64,000 nucleotides of DNA from CAZOJJ01 sp964580105 (lineage in GTDB: Bacteria; Bacteroidota; Rhodothermia; Rhodothermales; Rubricoccaceae), in NCBI GenBank assembly GCA_964580105.1, contig CAZOJJ010000009.1, positions 19,303 to 83,302 of the forward strand. The letters run 5' to 3'. Below, one piece after another: positions 23,960 through 32,832 of the stretch (position 1 is its first letter; the number at the start of each line of letters is the position of its first letter). The notes under the pieces are model-generated. The model did no database searches, had not been told where the DNA came from, and saw only the letters and a program-made list of their open reading frames with translations. A program made the translations under genes and the position numbers.

Positions 23960-23981
23960 GGGCCGCCCTTCGCCCCGCCCG

Positions 23982-24959
23982 ATGGCCCGCCGCTCCCGTC
24001 GCTCGTCGTCCCGTCCGCCCCGCCTGCGCGGCAAGGCGCTCATCGTCGTCGTGCTCGTGCTGGCGTTCGGCTGGGCGGCCATCGAGGCGCACGAGGCCGG
24101 GTGGATCGACCTCGGCGGGGTCTACGAGGTGCTCACGGGTGAGGCCCCGCCGCCGCGTGCCGATCCACCCGCCGCGTCGGCCGACGGGGGCGAGGCGCTC
24201 CGGCTCGTGACGTGGAACGTCGCCAACTTCGGCCGCTCGAAGGACGACGCCGAGATGGCCGTCATCGCCGACCTCCTGGCGCCGGCCGCCGACGTGGTGG
24301 CGATCCAGGAGGTCAGCACCACCTCGCCCGGCACCGACGCCGTCGTGCGGCTCAGCGACGCGCTGAACGCCCGGCAGGGCGCGTGGGACTGGACGGTCTC
24401 GAACCCGACGACGGGGGAGGGCGGCTCCGAGCGCTACGCCTTTCTCTGGCGCACGGACCGCGTCCGCGTCGAGGGGGCGTGCGCGCTGGTACGGGCGCTG
24501 GAGGACGCGCTCGACCGTGAGCCGTTCGTGTGCGGCTTCGTCCGCCTCGGGGCCGAGCGCACCGAGCCCGTCCGCGTCGCCTCCTTCCACGCAGTGCCGT
24601 CGAGCAAGGACCCCGCGCGCGAGAATGCGCTGCTGCACCGCCTCCACGACCTCGACCCCGAGGCCGACCTCGTCGTCGTGGGTGACTTCAACCTGCCGGC
24701 CGACCGCCCCGCCTTCGACGGCCTCCGCGAGCGTGGCTTCCGCGAAGCGCTGGTGGATCAGAAGACCACGCTCAAGACGGTCCGCACGCCGGCAGGAGAG
24801 CACCTCGCCAACGCGTACGACAACGTGTTCTACGAGCCCGCCGAGCTGACCGCCCTCCGAGCCGAGGTGCTCGACTTCTCCGACCGCTTCTCCTCGCTCC
24901 GCGAGGCGCGGGCGATCTCGGACCACCTGCCCGTCCGCGTCACGTTCGCCTGGCCGTGA
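23982..24959 (+). CDS. membrane-anchored endonuclease/exonuclease/phosphatase (EEP) family protein
   Basis: The 325-residue protein has a basic N-terminus, one membrane helix (ALIVVVLVLAFGWAAIEA, about residues 19-36) and an EEP catalytic domain from about residue 70. The DNase I-like motifs are in order: RLVTWNVANFGRS, VVAIQEVS (metal-binding Glu), VASFHAVPSS, LVVVGDFNLPADRPAF (Asp and Asn) and ISDHLPVRV (catalytic Asp-His). The enzyme is predicted to be a phosphodiesterase outside the cytoplasm. Because of the anchor, an extracellular nuclease is plausible, but the substrate could also be a lipid. Confidence 0.88.
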   Translation: MARRSRRSSSRPPRLRGKALIVVVLVLAFGWAAIEAHEAGWIDLGGVYEVLTGEAPPPRADPPAASADGGEALRLVTWNVANFGRSKDDAEMAVIADLLAPAADVVAIQEVSTTSPGTDAVVRLSDALNARQGAWDWTVSNPTTGEGGSERYAFLWRTDRVRVEGACALVRALEDALDREPFVCGFVRLGAERTEPVRVASFHAVPSSKDPARENALLHRLHDLDPEADLVVVGDFNLPADRPAFDGLRERGFREALVDQKTTLKTVRTPAGEHLANAYDNVFYEPAELTALRAEVLDFSDRFSSLREARAISDHLPVRVTFAWP

Positions 24960-24990
24960 CGGGCGGCCGTCCGCAGGCGGCGAGAGGGGC

Positions 24991-25416
24991 TCAGCGTACT
25001 GCCCGCTCGACGAGCGCTCTGACCGCCGCCTCCACCTCCGGCGTCCACGCCGTCAGCGCGAAGGAGGTGGGCCACATGGCGCCGTCGTCGAGGCGGGCCT
25101 GGTCGCTGAAGCCGAGCGTGGCGTAGCGCGCCTTGAACTTGTCCGCGCCCTGGAAGAAGACGACGACCTTGCCGTCTCTGGCGTAGGCGGGCATCCCGTA
25201 CCACGTCCTCGGCGCGAGGGCGGGGGCGGCGTCCTTGACGAGCGCGTGGATTCGCTCGGCCAGGAGGCGGTCCGGCTCCGGCATCTCGGCGATCTTGGCG
25301 AGGAGGTCGCTCTCGCCGTCCGCTTTGTTCGAGCGCGCCTTCTTCAGCTCCTTCGCGCGCTCCTTCATCGCGGCGCGCTCCTCGGCCGTGAAGCCGGTAT
25401 CCTTGTTCGTTGCCAT
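24991..25416 (-). CDS. DUF1801 / YdhG-like protein
   Basis: The 141-residue protein has a lysine-rich helical N-terminus (residues 1-45) and then the DUF1801 core: ALAPRTWYGMPAYARDGKVV, VVFFQGADKFKARYATLGF and LDDGAMWPTSFALTAW. Small proteins of this family include Fra/YdhG, a frataxin-like iron chaperone in Bacillus; most are uncharacterised. It is a single minus-strand gene converging on the EEP gene. Confidence 0.78.
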   Translation of the reverse strand: MATNKDTGFTAEERAAMKERAKELKKARSNKADGESDLLAKIAEMPEPDRLLAERIHALVKDAAPALAPRTWYGMPAYARDGKVVVFFQGADKFKARYATLGFSDQARLDDGAMWPTSFALTAWTPEVEAAVRALVERAVR

Positions 25417-25644
25417 GGGGTCGAGAGGGGGATGGGCGGGTTGATGGGAGTCTACGGAACCGGCTGCGACAGTCTTGCTTCGCAGGGTTACCGCAGGCTA
25501 CGGAACGGACAATACCCCGCCCTCCGCAATCGGGCAACGTGCCCCGGCCACCTCCGCCTCGGTCCGGAGGCGGAGGGACCCGCGCGGCGCCGGGAGCGAA
25601 TCCGCCCGAGCGGGGTAAGCGAGGACCCCACGCACCGCATCCCC

Positions 25645-26769
25645 ATGGGCAACTCCTTCCGCATCGGCCGCTTCGCCGGGATTGACGTGTACCTGCACTG
25701 GACGTTCGCGCTGCTCATCCTCGGCGCGTTCGCCTTCTACCTCCTCGGCGGGCAGACCGTCGAGGTGGCCGTGGCCGGCGTGCTGCTGATCCTCGCCGTG
25801 TTCGGGTGCGTCGTCCTCCACGAGTTCGGCCACGCCCTCACCGCCCGCCGGTTCGGCGTGCCGACGAAGGACATCACGCTCTACCCCATCGGCGGGGTGG
25901 CCCGCCTCCAGCGCATCCCCGAGCACCCCACGCAGGAACTGCTCGTCGCCGTCGCCGGGCCGGCCGTGAACGTGGTCATCGCCGCGCTCATCGGCGCCGG
26001 GCTCGTCGCCCTCGGGCGTCCGCCGGGGATGCCGACGGGGCTGGCCGACCCGGTGGGCCACTTCTGGGACAACCTGTTCTGGCTCAACGTGATCCTCGTC
26101 GGGTTCAACCTGCTGCCGGCGTTTCCGATGGACGGCGGGCGCGTGCTCCGCGCGCTTCTCGCCTACCGGCTCCCGTACGAGCAGGCCACGAAGATCGCGG
26201 CGGGCGTGGGGCAGGGGATGGCGATCCTCTTCGGCTTCCTCGGGCTCGTCGGGTTCAACCCGTTTCTGCTCTTCATCGCCCTGTTCGTCTATCTCGGCGC
26301 GCAGCAGGAGGCCCACGCGGCGCTGCTGCGGGCGGTGACGCGCGGCGTGCCCGTCCGCCAGGCCATGCTCACGCAGTTCTCCACGCTCGGCCCGGCCTCT
26401 ACGCTGGCCGACGCCGTGGAGCTGCTGCTGGCGGGGGCCGAGCAGGAGTTCGTCGTCCTCGGTGTGGACGGCCAGGTGGCCGGCGTCCTCACGCGGAAGC
26501 GGCTCGTCGAGGCGCTCACGCAGCTCGACCAGCGCGCGCGCGTCTACGACGTGATGCTGCCGGCCTGCCGCCCCGTCGAGGCGGGCGAGATGCTGGAGAC
26601 GGCGCTGGAGCGGATGCAGGACGGCGACTGCCCCGTGCTGCCGGTGACGCAGCACGGCCGCCTCGTGGGCATCCTCACGCTGGAGAACGTGGGTGAGCTG
26701 ATGATGCTCTCGAACGCGATCCGGCGGCGGACGGGGGAGCGGGTGGTCTCGGCTCTGCGTTCGGCGTGA
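25645..26769 (+). CDS. site-2 protease (M50) with CBS domains, Rip3-like
   Basis: The 374-residue protein starts MGNSFRIGRFAGIDVYLHWT and has about six membrane helices. The zinc site is VVLHEFGHALTARRFGV (HEFGH) on one helix and NLLPAFPMDGGRVLRALL on another, the standard S2P pair. A cytoplasmic pair of CBS domains follows (residues about 235-365; VRQAMLTQFSTLGPASTL, VYDVMLPACRPVEAG), which in relatives bind adenine nucleotides and gate the protease. S2P enzymes cleave membrane-bound anti-sigma factors or regulators. The ATG at 25645 fits this family; open frame continues 399 bases further upstream but resembles nothing. Confidence 0.92.
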   Translation: MGNSFRIGRFAGIDVYLHWTFALLILGAFAFYLLGGQTVEVAVAGVLLILAVFGCVVLHEFGHALTARRFGVPTKDITLYPIGGVARLQRIPEHPTQELLVAVAGPAVNVVIAALIGAGLVALGRPPGMPTGLADPVGHFWDNLFWLNVILVGFNLLPAFPMDGGRVLRALLAYRLPYEQATKIAAGVGQGMAILFGFLGLVGFNPFLLFIALFVYLGAQQEAHAALLRAVTRGVPVRQAMLTQFSTLGPASTLADAVELLLAGAEQEFVVLGVDGQVAGVLTRKRLVEALTQLDQRARVYDVMLPACRPVEAGEMLETALERMQDGDCPVLPVTQHGRLVGILTLENVGELMMLSNAIRRRTGERVVSALRSA

Positions 26770-26802
26770 CCCACTGCGCCTCCACGCCGGCGCAGAACGC
26801 GC

Positions 26803-28887
26803 TTATTCCTCCGAGGCCCTCGGCGTGACCACGGCCTTCAGCACCACGTCGCCCTGGCGGATCCGGTCGGCGGCGTCCTGGCCGGCGACGACGCGCCCGA
26901 ACGCCGTGTAGCGGCCGTCGAGGTGGGGCGTCGGACCGTGGGTGACGAAGAACTGCACGCCCTCGGTGTCCTTGCCCGCGCTCGCCATCCCGGCCGTGCC
27001 CCTCCGGAAGCGGTGGCGCGTGAGTTCGCTGCGGAGCGACACGTCCGGCCCGCCCCAGCCGTCCTCCCGGACGTAATCGCCGCCCTGGATCACGAAGTTG
27101 GGGACGACGCGGTGAAAGGGGACGCCGTCGTAGTCGCCGCGCCGGGCGGTGCGGGCGAGGCGCTGGACCGTCTGCGGCGCGCCCTCGGCGTCCATCTCGA
27201 TCACGATGGGGCCGTGTTCGGTGAACAGCGTGAGCAGCGGGCGCGGCCCGAGGTCGGCGAGGTCGTCCCACTCGATCCGCACCGTCGGCGGCGCGACCTC
27301 GCCCGTGAGCGCCACGCCGATCCCTTCCACGAGACGGTCGTTGAGGGCGTCGCGGGCGGCGGCGCGGAGGGCCGGGTGGCCGGCCATCGCGGCGTCCACG
27401 AGGAAGGCGATCTCGGCGCCGTCGCGGACCTGCCCGGCGGCCCGGAGGATCTCGACCATCGGTTCGAGGTCGCGCGGCGCCTCCAGTTCGGCGTAGACCT
27501 CGCGGAGGAGCGCGCCCGCCCCGAGGGGCCGAAAGAGGGAGTCGGTGAGGGCCGAGGCGGCGCTGGACGTGGTGGCGAGGTCGCGGCGGCGGAGGGCCTC
27601 GGCGAAGGCGGCGTAGTAGCGCGGGGCGTCGGCCTCGTGGCGGCCGGCCTGCCAGCGCGCCTTGAGCGCTTCGAGGGCGGCGTAGGCGAGGCGCGGGTCG
27701 TCGTGGCCGGCTGCGCTGAAGAGGCGGCCGAGGCTGGCGGGGTCGTCCGCCTCGGCGAGCGCCCCGAGGCCGGCGGCGCGGGCGAAGGGGCTCGCCTGCC
27801 GGTCGATCCACGCGAGGACGGCATCCGTCCGCCCGGCGGCGGCGAGGGCGGGGAGGAGGGCGGCGGCCGTCTGCCAGTCGGTCGGGTGCGCCTCGATCCA
27901 GGCCGCCGTGCGCCGTGCCTGCGCGTCCGTCAGCGTCGGTCCGGCCAGGACGCCCGCCGCCGTGACGGCGACGTGGGGGCTCGGGTCGTCGAGGGCCGTG
28001 AACAGCGCGTCGGCCACGTCGGTGAGTTCGTGGTTCGCCAGCGCGCGGGCGGCGTTGGTGCGGACGCGCCAGTCGGGGTCGTTCGCGAGCGCCCCGGTGA
28101 GGCGGTCGAGGTCGGCGGCGTCGCGGAGGCGGCCGAGCCCGAGGGCGAGGTGCATCCGCGCCGGATCGCCCGGCGCCATCGCGTCGAAGGCGTTGCGGAC
28201 GCGCGGCGCCTGGCCGGCCCACGGCGCGGCCTGGCGCGTGCGGCCGAAGTAGTAGGCGGCGCGCTCGCGGAGGGCCGGGTCGTCCGCCGTCAGCGCGAGC
28301 GCGAGCCGCGTCACGGCGTCGGCGTCGTGGCGGTCGCGCATGCCGAAGCGGGCGACGGCCCGCGCCCAGTCGGGCTCCAGGCCCGCCGGGACGGCGAGCC
28401 GCGTGAGCCGAGCGAGGGCGTCGCGCCCGCCGATCTTGCCGAGGGCGTCGAGCAACTCGCGCTGCACGGCCGCGTCGGCCTCGGCATCGTAGGCGGCGAG
28501 GAGCGCGACGGCGGCCGTGGAGTCGGCCGTCTGGCCGAGCGCGAAGGCGGCATCGGCGCGGACGCGGGCGTCCACGTCGGCGAGCCGCCCGAGGAGGGCG
28601 GGGACGGCGTCGGGGTCCTGCACCGAGCCGAGCGCGAAGGCGGCGCGGGCGCGGACGGCGGCGTCGGGGTGGTCGAGCGCGAGCGCGAGGGAGTCGCCCC
28701 GGCGGAGCACCTGGAGGTCCACGATCCGCTGGAGGTCCGGCCGGTGGAGGAGGCCGTCCGGGGCGCGGCCGAAGGCGTCCGGCGGCGAGGGCGGCACGTC
28801 TGGGACGGTGAAGCGACCGGCCGGCGCGCACCCGGCGAGCAGCGCGGCGGCGAGGCCGAGGACGGCCGCGAGGCGGGGGAGAGGCAT
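26803..28887 (-). CDS. HEAT-repeat lipoprotein fused to a cyclophilin-type peptidyl-prolyl isomerase
   Basis: The 694-residue protein starts with a lipoprotein signal (LAAVLGLAAALLAGC). Residues about 55-520 are tandem HEAT repeats (AVRARAAFALGSVQDPDAVP and DARVRADAAFALGQTADSTA are clear units). Residues about 540-690 are a cyclophilin domain: YDGVPFHRVVPNFVIQGGDY, then GTAGMASAGKDTEGVQFFVT and HLDGRYTAFGRVVAGQDAAD, with the catalytic FHRV arginine and the FFVT motif. The HEAT solenoid probably positions the isomerase on client proteins in the periplasm. The start at 28887 is set by the signal peptide; upstream frame runs into the tRNA gene. Confidence 0.9.
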   Translation of the reverse strand: MPLPRLAAVLGLAAALLAGCAPAGRFTVPDVPPSPPDAFGRAPDGLLHRPDLQRIVDLQVLRRGDSLALALDHPDAAVRARAAFALGSVQDPDAVPALLGRLADVDARVRADAAFALGQTADSTAAVALLAAYDAEADAAVQRELLDALGKIGGRDALARLTRLAVPAGLEPDWARAVARFGMRDRHDADAVTRLALALTADDPALRERAAYYFGRTRQAAPWAGQAPRVRNAFDAMAPGDPARMHLALGLGRLRDAADLDRLTGALANDPDWRVRTNAARALANHELTDVADALFTALDDPSPHVAVTAAGVLAGPTLTDAQARRTAAWIEAHPTDWQTAAALLPALAAAGRTDAVLAWIDRQASPFARAAGLGALAEADDPASLGRLFSAAGHDDPRLAYAALEALKARWQAGRHEADAPRYYAAFAEALRRRDLATTSSAASALTDSLFRPLGAGALLREVYAELEAPRDLEPMVEILRAAGQVRDGAEIAFLVDAAMAGHPALRAAARDALNDRLVEGIGVALTGEVAPPTVRIEWDDLADLGPRPLLTLFTEHGPIVIEMDAEGAPQTVQRLARTARRGDYDGVPFHRVVPNFVIQGGDYVREDGWGGPDVSLRSELTRHRFRRGTAGMASAGKDTEGVQFFVTHGPTPHLDGRYTAFGRVVAGQDAADRIRQGDVVLKAVVTPRASEE

Positions 28888-29001
28888 CGAACCTCGGCGG
28901 GTCGGTGAAGAAGGCAGGAATCGGATCGGCCGGGGCCGCGCGCGCACCCGGCCTGCCCAGAAAAAAGCCCGGAATCGGCTACCTTGCCGACCCGGGCCGT
29001 G

Positions 29002-29084
29002 TGCGAAAGGGGGGACTCGAACCCCCACGGGCATAGCCCACAGCATCCTAAGTGCTGCGCGTCTACCAGTTCCGCCACTCTCGC
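29002..29084 (-). tRNA. tRNA-Leu (anticodon UAG)
   Basis: The minus strand folds as a class II tRNA of 83 bases. The acceptor GCGAGAG pairs with CTTTCGC, the anticodon stem CAGCA/TGCTG encloses CTTAGGA (anticodon TAG), there is a leucine-type variable arm (TGGGCTATGCCCGT), and the T arm is GGGGGTTCGAGTCCCCC. CCA is not encoded. Confidence 0.97.
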
Positions 29085-29093
29085 GCGAACCCG

Positions 29094-29101
29094 AGAATAT
29101 A
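29094..29101 (-). promoter_or_regulatory. -7 box (TATATTCT) for tRNA-Leu
   Basis: On the minus strand TATATTCT ends nine bases before the first tRNA base. It anchors the -7 motif independently of start-codon choice. Confidence 0.55.
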
Positions 29102-29140
29102 CCGCGCACGCGCTTCGCCGTTCACTCAGCCCTTCCCCCC

Positions 29141-31273
29141 ATGAACCGTACGCTTCCGCTCCTTTTCGCCCTGGCGCTGGCGGTGCCCGCGCTGCCCGCC
29201 GCCGCCCAGGTGGACGAGGCCGCCTACGACACCGTCCGGGCCGGCCGGTTCGACAGCGGCCGGATGTTCACGCTGGACGACCCGCCGACGGACTACTTCC
29301 GCGAGACCTACGACTTCGCGCCCGACGACGCCTGGTACGAGCACGCCCGCCTCGGCGCGCTCCGTTTCGCCACCTACTGCTCGGCCTCGTTCGTCTCACC
29401 CGACGGCCTCATCCTCACCAACCACCACTGCGCCCGCGAGAGCGTCACGCAGGCCGGCCTCGAGGACGGCGTGGACTACAACGCGGACGGCTTCTTCGCC
29501 CGCTCGATGGACGAGGAGAAGCCCATCGAGGGCCTCTTCGTCGAGCAACTCGTCGACATCGTGGACGTGACGGAGGAGGTGACGGCCGCCGCCGAGGGCG
29601 CCGCCGATGCCGCCGCGCGCCAGCAGGCCCGTCAGGCCGCCATCCAGGGCATCCAGGCCCGCATGCTCGGCGAGCGCGGCGGCGAGGACAGCGGCTTCCG
29701 CGTCCAGGTCGTCACGTTCTACTCCGGCGGCCAGTACAAGGCCTACGTCTACCGCCGCTACGACAACGTCCGCCTCGTCTTCGCCCCCGAGACCGCCCTC
29801 GGCTACTTCGGCGGGGACCCCGACAACTTCACCTTCCCCCGCTACACCCTCGACTTCTCGCTCTTCCGCGCTGTGGACGAGGACGGCAACCCCCTCCAGG
29901 TCGAGCACTACTTCCGCTGGAACCCCGAGGGCACCGCGCCCGGCGACCCCGTCTTCATCATCGGCAACCCGGGCGGCACGACGCGGATGCAGACCATGGC
30001 CCAGCTCGAGTTCCGCCGTGACTTCTCCGAGCCGCAGGTGCTCGAAGCCCTCCGCACGCGCGAGGCGATCTACGGCGCGTGGCTCGCGGCCAACCCCGAC
30101 GCCCCCGAAGCACCCGAACTCACCGACACCTGGTTCAGCCTCGGCAACAGCCGGAAGGTCTACGTCGGCCGCCTCAAGGGGCTCCGCGATCCCTACATCA
30201 TGGCCCGCCGACGCGCCGCGGAGCGTGACTTCCTCGCGGCGCTCGCCGAGCGGCCCGACCTCCAGGCCGAGTACGGCGACGTCGTCGAGGCCATCGCCGC
30301 CAACCGGGAGGCGTTCCGCGCCCACGGCAACACCGCCGGCGCCTTCGTCGGGTTCGGGCCCGGCTCGGTGCTCTCGGCGCCCGTCATGCAGCGGGCCTTC
30401 CTCGCCTTCCAGTACGCCCACGCCACCGACGACGCGCAGCGCGCGCAGATCCGCGAGGCGATCGAGGGGATCGAAGACCTGCCGGCCGACCTCCAGGAGG
30501 CCCTCGTCGCCCAGCGCCTCCGCGACTTCGAGACCTACCTCGGCGCCGAGGGCGACGCCGCGCTGGACGGGCGCACGCCCGAGGCCGCCGCAGCGGAGAT
30601 CGTCCGCAGCTCCGCCCTCGTCTCGGTGGACGACGTCGGCGCCCTCCTCGACGGCGGCGACGTCCTGGCCGACCCGGCCGTGCAGGCGGTGGCCGCCGTG
30701 ATGCCGGCGCTCCAGGCGTACCAGCAGGCCGGTGCCGCCTCGAACGCCGAACTCGGCGAGCTCCAGACGCGCCTCGCCCTCGCCCGCTTCGGTCTCTACG
30801 GCACCTCCATCCCCCCCGACGCCACCTTCACCCTCCGCCTCGCCGACGGCGTCGTGCGCGGCTTCGAGTACAACGGGACCTACGCCGCTCCCTACACCAC
30901 GCTCTACGGCCTCTACGACCACTACCACTCGTACTGCGGCGCCAGCGGCGGCGAGGGCTCGGCCGGCGCTACGTGCGACTGGGACCTTCCGGAGCGCTGG
31001 CTCGAAGCGGAGGACGACCTCGACCTCGCGACCCCGTTCAACTTCGTCTCCACCAACGACATCATCGGTGGCAACTCCGGCAGCCCGGTGCTCGACCGCG
31101 ACCTCAACGTCGTCGGCATCGTGTTCGACGGCAACATCGACAGCCTTCCGGGTCACTACATCTTCATCGACACCCACAACCGGTCGGTCTCGGTGGACGT
31201 GCGGGCCATGCTGGAGGCGCTCGACAAGGTCTACGACATGGACCGCATCGTGGACGAGCTCGTCGGCGGCTGA
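29141..31273 (+). CDS. S46 dipeptidyl-peptidase, DPP7-type
   Basis: The 710-residue exported enzyme has a signal peptide (LPLLFALALAVPALPAAAQ) and the S46 chymotrypsin-like fold with helical cap. The catalytic His lies in LTNHHC (residues 92-97) and the nucleophile Ser646 in GNSGSP. Residue 664, 18 after the serine, is glycine (FDGN): in Porphyromonas gingivalis enzymes this position is Gly in DPP7 (hydrophobic P1) and Arg673 in DPP11 (acidic P1), so DPP7-like specificity is predicted. Length fits the family. It releases dipeptides from extracellular oligopeptides for growth on protein. No T9SS domain is present. Confidence 0.93.
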   Translation: MNRTLPLLFALALAVPALPAAAQVDEAAYDTVRAGRFDSGRMFTLDDPPTDYFRETYDFAPDDAWYEHARLGALRFATYCSASFVSPDGLILTNHHCARESVTQAGLEDGVDYNADGFFARSMDEEKPIEGLFVEQLVDIVDVTEEVTAAAEGAADAAARQQARQAAIQGIQARMLGERGGEDSGFRVQVVTFYSGGQYKAYVYRRYDNVRLVFAPETALGYFGGDPDNFTFPRYTLDFSLFRAVDEDGNPLQVEHYFRWNPEGTAPGDPVFIIGNPGGTTRMQTMAQLEFRRDFSEPQVLEALRTREAIYGAWLAANPDAPEAPELTDTWFSLGNSRKVYVGRLKGLRDPYIMARRRAAERDFLAALAERPDLQAEYGDVVEAIAANREAFRAHGNTAGAFVGFGPGSVLSAPVMQRAFLAFQYAHATDDAQRAQIREAIEGIEDLPADLQEALVAQRLRDFETYLGAEGDAALDGRTPEAAAAEIVRSSALVSVDDVGALLDGGDVLADPAVQAVAAVMPALQAYQQAGAASNAELGELQTRLALARFGLYGTSIPPDATFTLRLADGVVRGFEYNGTYAAPYTTLYGLYDHYHSYCGASGGEGSAGATCDWDLPERWLEAEDDLDLATPFNFVSTNDIIGGNSGSPVLDRDLNVVGIVFDGNIDSLPGHYIFIDTHNRSVSVDVRAMLEALDKVYDMDRIVDELVGG

Positions 31274-31342
31274 GCCCGCTTCAGGCGTCCCGCCTCGGGC
31301 GGCCCGAGCGGATGGCCGCTCGCCCGTCTGAACCGGCCGTCG

Positions 31343-31350
31343 TACCTTTC
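31343..31350 (+). promoter_or_regulatory. candidate -7 box (TACCTTTC) immediately before a hairpin
   Basis: TACCTTTC is directly followed by the hairpin at 31351 and lies 57 bases before the ATG of the PAS protein gene. Confidence 0.4.
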
Positions 31351-31385
31351 GGGCGCGGAGGTTTCGGCCTCCGCGCCCGTCTTTT
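31351..31385 (+). terminator. hairpin with T-tract (terminator of the S46 gene, or attenuator)
   Basis: GGGCGCGGAGG (31351-31361) pairs perfectly with 31368-31378 around the loop TTTCGG, followed by GTCTTTT. As a terminator it would end the S46 transcript 78 bases after its stop. Because a -7 box abuts its 5' side, it could instead act in the leader of the next gene. Confidence 0.65.
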
Positions 31386-31407
31386 CCGCCCTTCCCATCC
31401 CTGCCGC

Positions 31408-32832
31408 ATGGAAGCCGACGTGTCGCTCCGCGTCCTCGTCGTCGAGCCCGACGACGCGCGGTACGCCGCCCTCCGCGAGGCGCTCGACGCGCCGACCTCC
31501 CTCCACGTCCGCGCCACGCGTGCGCGGACGGTGCAGGGCGCCTACGAGGCGCTCCGCGCCGGCCGCGTGGACGTGTGCCTCGCCCCGTCGAAGGAGGGGA
31601 CGGACGCGAGCGCGGCGCTCACGCTCCGCCTCGCCCGGGCCGACACGTTCGTGCCGGTGATCGCCGTGGCCGATTCGCGCGCGGCCGGCGTCGAGGCCCT
31701 CCGCTTCGAGGGGGCGGCCGACTACCTCCTCCGCGACCGGCTCACGCCGGAGGCCGTCGAGCGCGCGCTCTGGGTGGCGCAGGCGCGGCGCGAGGCCGTC
31801 GAAGCCTTCCGCCACGAGCAGGAGGTGTTCACCGCCGCCCTCCGCGACGCCGACCTCGCCGTCGTCGAGCTCGGGCCGGACGGGCGCGTGGTGCGGCTGA
31901 GTGCCCTCGCCGCCGAGGCCCTCTGCCTCGAGGCGCGCGACGTGCTCGGCCGCCCCTACACCCTCTGCTTCGCCGCCGAGCAGCACGACGCCCTCGCCGA
32001 CCTCCTCGCCGGCCGCACGGCCCATTCCCTCTCCTTCCGCACGACCGCCGAGGAGCGCGAGGTCGAGTGGACGTTCTCGCCGCTTCATCGGGGTGGAGCC
32101 GTGGGCGTGGGGCAGTTCGGCGCCTCCGGCGGTTTCCGGGAGTCGGACGTCCACGGCGTCCTGCGCCACGTCTCCGACGCCCTCCCGATGGTCGTCTACG
32201 CGACGGACGCCGAGGGGCGGTTCACGTACGTGGACGGCTCGGCGCTCGACGCCTTCGACATCGTCGGGGCCGACCTGGTGGGGGAGGTGGTCTTCGAGAT
32301 CTACGGCCACCAGGCCGAGCGGATGGGGTACGTGCGCGACGCCCTCAGCGGGCAGCCGACCGACGTGCTGCTGGAGGTCCGCGACCGCCAGTTCCGTGCG
32401 CGCTACCTCCCCCTCCTCGGGGACGACGACCGCGTGGCCGGCATGGTGATGGTCGCCTACGACGCCAGCGCCGAGGCCGCCGCCGAGCGGCGGTTCCGGC
32501 AGCTCGCCGCCGCCATCGATGCCGTCGAGGACCCCATCGGCCTGGCCGACGTGAGCGGGGCCGCCGTCTACATCAACCGGGCGATGGCCGACCGCTTCGG
32601 CTACACGCTCGACGAACTCAACGCGGCCGGTGGGCCGGCGGCCGTGTACCGGGACGCCGCCGTGGCCACCGAGGTGTTCGACGCCATCCGGGCGGGTGAG
32701 CCGTGGGAGGGCGAGGTGGACTTCGTCACGCGGCACGGCGAGTCCGTCCGAGCCCACCTCCGCGCCCGCGCCGTCTACAGCGACGAGGGCGAGCTGATCG
32801 GCCTCGTCGGCGTTCACCACGTGCTGGGCTAG
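31408..32832 (+). CDS. PAS-domain protein with pseudo-receiver, no recognisable output domain
   Basis: The 474-residue protein begins with a receiver-like fold (LRVLVVEPDDARYAALREAL), but the segment that should carry the phosphoacceptor reads VDVCLAPSKEGTDAS, with no aspartate at the expected place; the later KxP lysine region is also lost. Two or three PAS domains follow (from LRDADLAVVELGPDGRVVRL, from VSDALPMVVYATDAEGRFTY and from DAVEDPIGLADVSGAAVYIN). There is no HisKA, HATPase, GGDEF or HTH domain; the protein ends after the last PAS. It may bind a partner kinase such as that at 34923. Confidence 0.82.
   Translation: MEADVSLRVLVVEPDDARYAALREALDAPTSLHVRATRARTVQGAYEALRAGRVDVCLAPSKEGTDASAALTLRLARADTFVPVIAVADSRAAGVEALRFEGAADYLLRDRLTPEAVERALWVAQARREAVEAFRHEQEVFTAALRDADLAVVELGPDGRVVRLSALAAEALCLEARDVLGRPYTLCFAAEQHDALADLLAGRTAHSLSFRTTAEEREVEWTFSPLHRGGAVGVGQFGASGGFRESDVHGVLRHVSDALPMVVYATDAEGRFTYVDGSALDAFDIVGADLVGEVVFEIYGHQAERMGYVRDALSGQPTDVLLEVRDRQFRARYLPLLGDDDRVAGMVMVAYDASAEAAAERRFRQLAAAIDAVEDPIGLADVSGAAVYINRAMADRFGYTLDELNAAGGPAAVYRDAAVATEVFDAIRAGEPWEGEVDFVTRHGESVRAHLRARAVYSDEGELIGLVGVHHVLG

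Noticed and set aside
25246..25644. 133-codon N-terminal extension of the site-2 protease
   Set aside because: The sequence overlaps the divergent DUF1801 gene, is not protein-like and precedes the standard family start.
29396..31177. Antisense frame of nearly 600 codons over the S46 peptidase
   Set aside because: Shadow of a GC-rich gene; no motif and no start signal.
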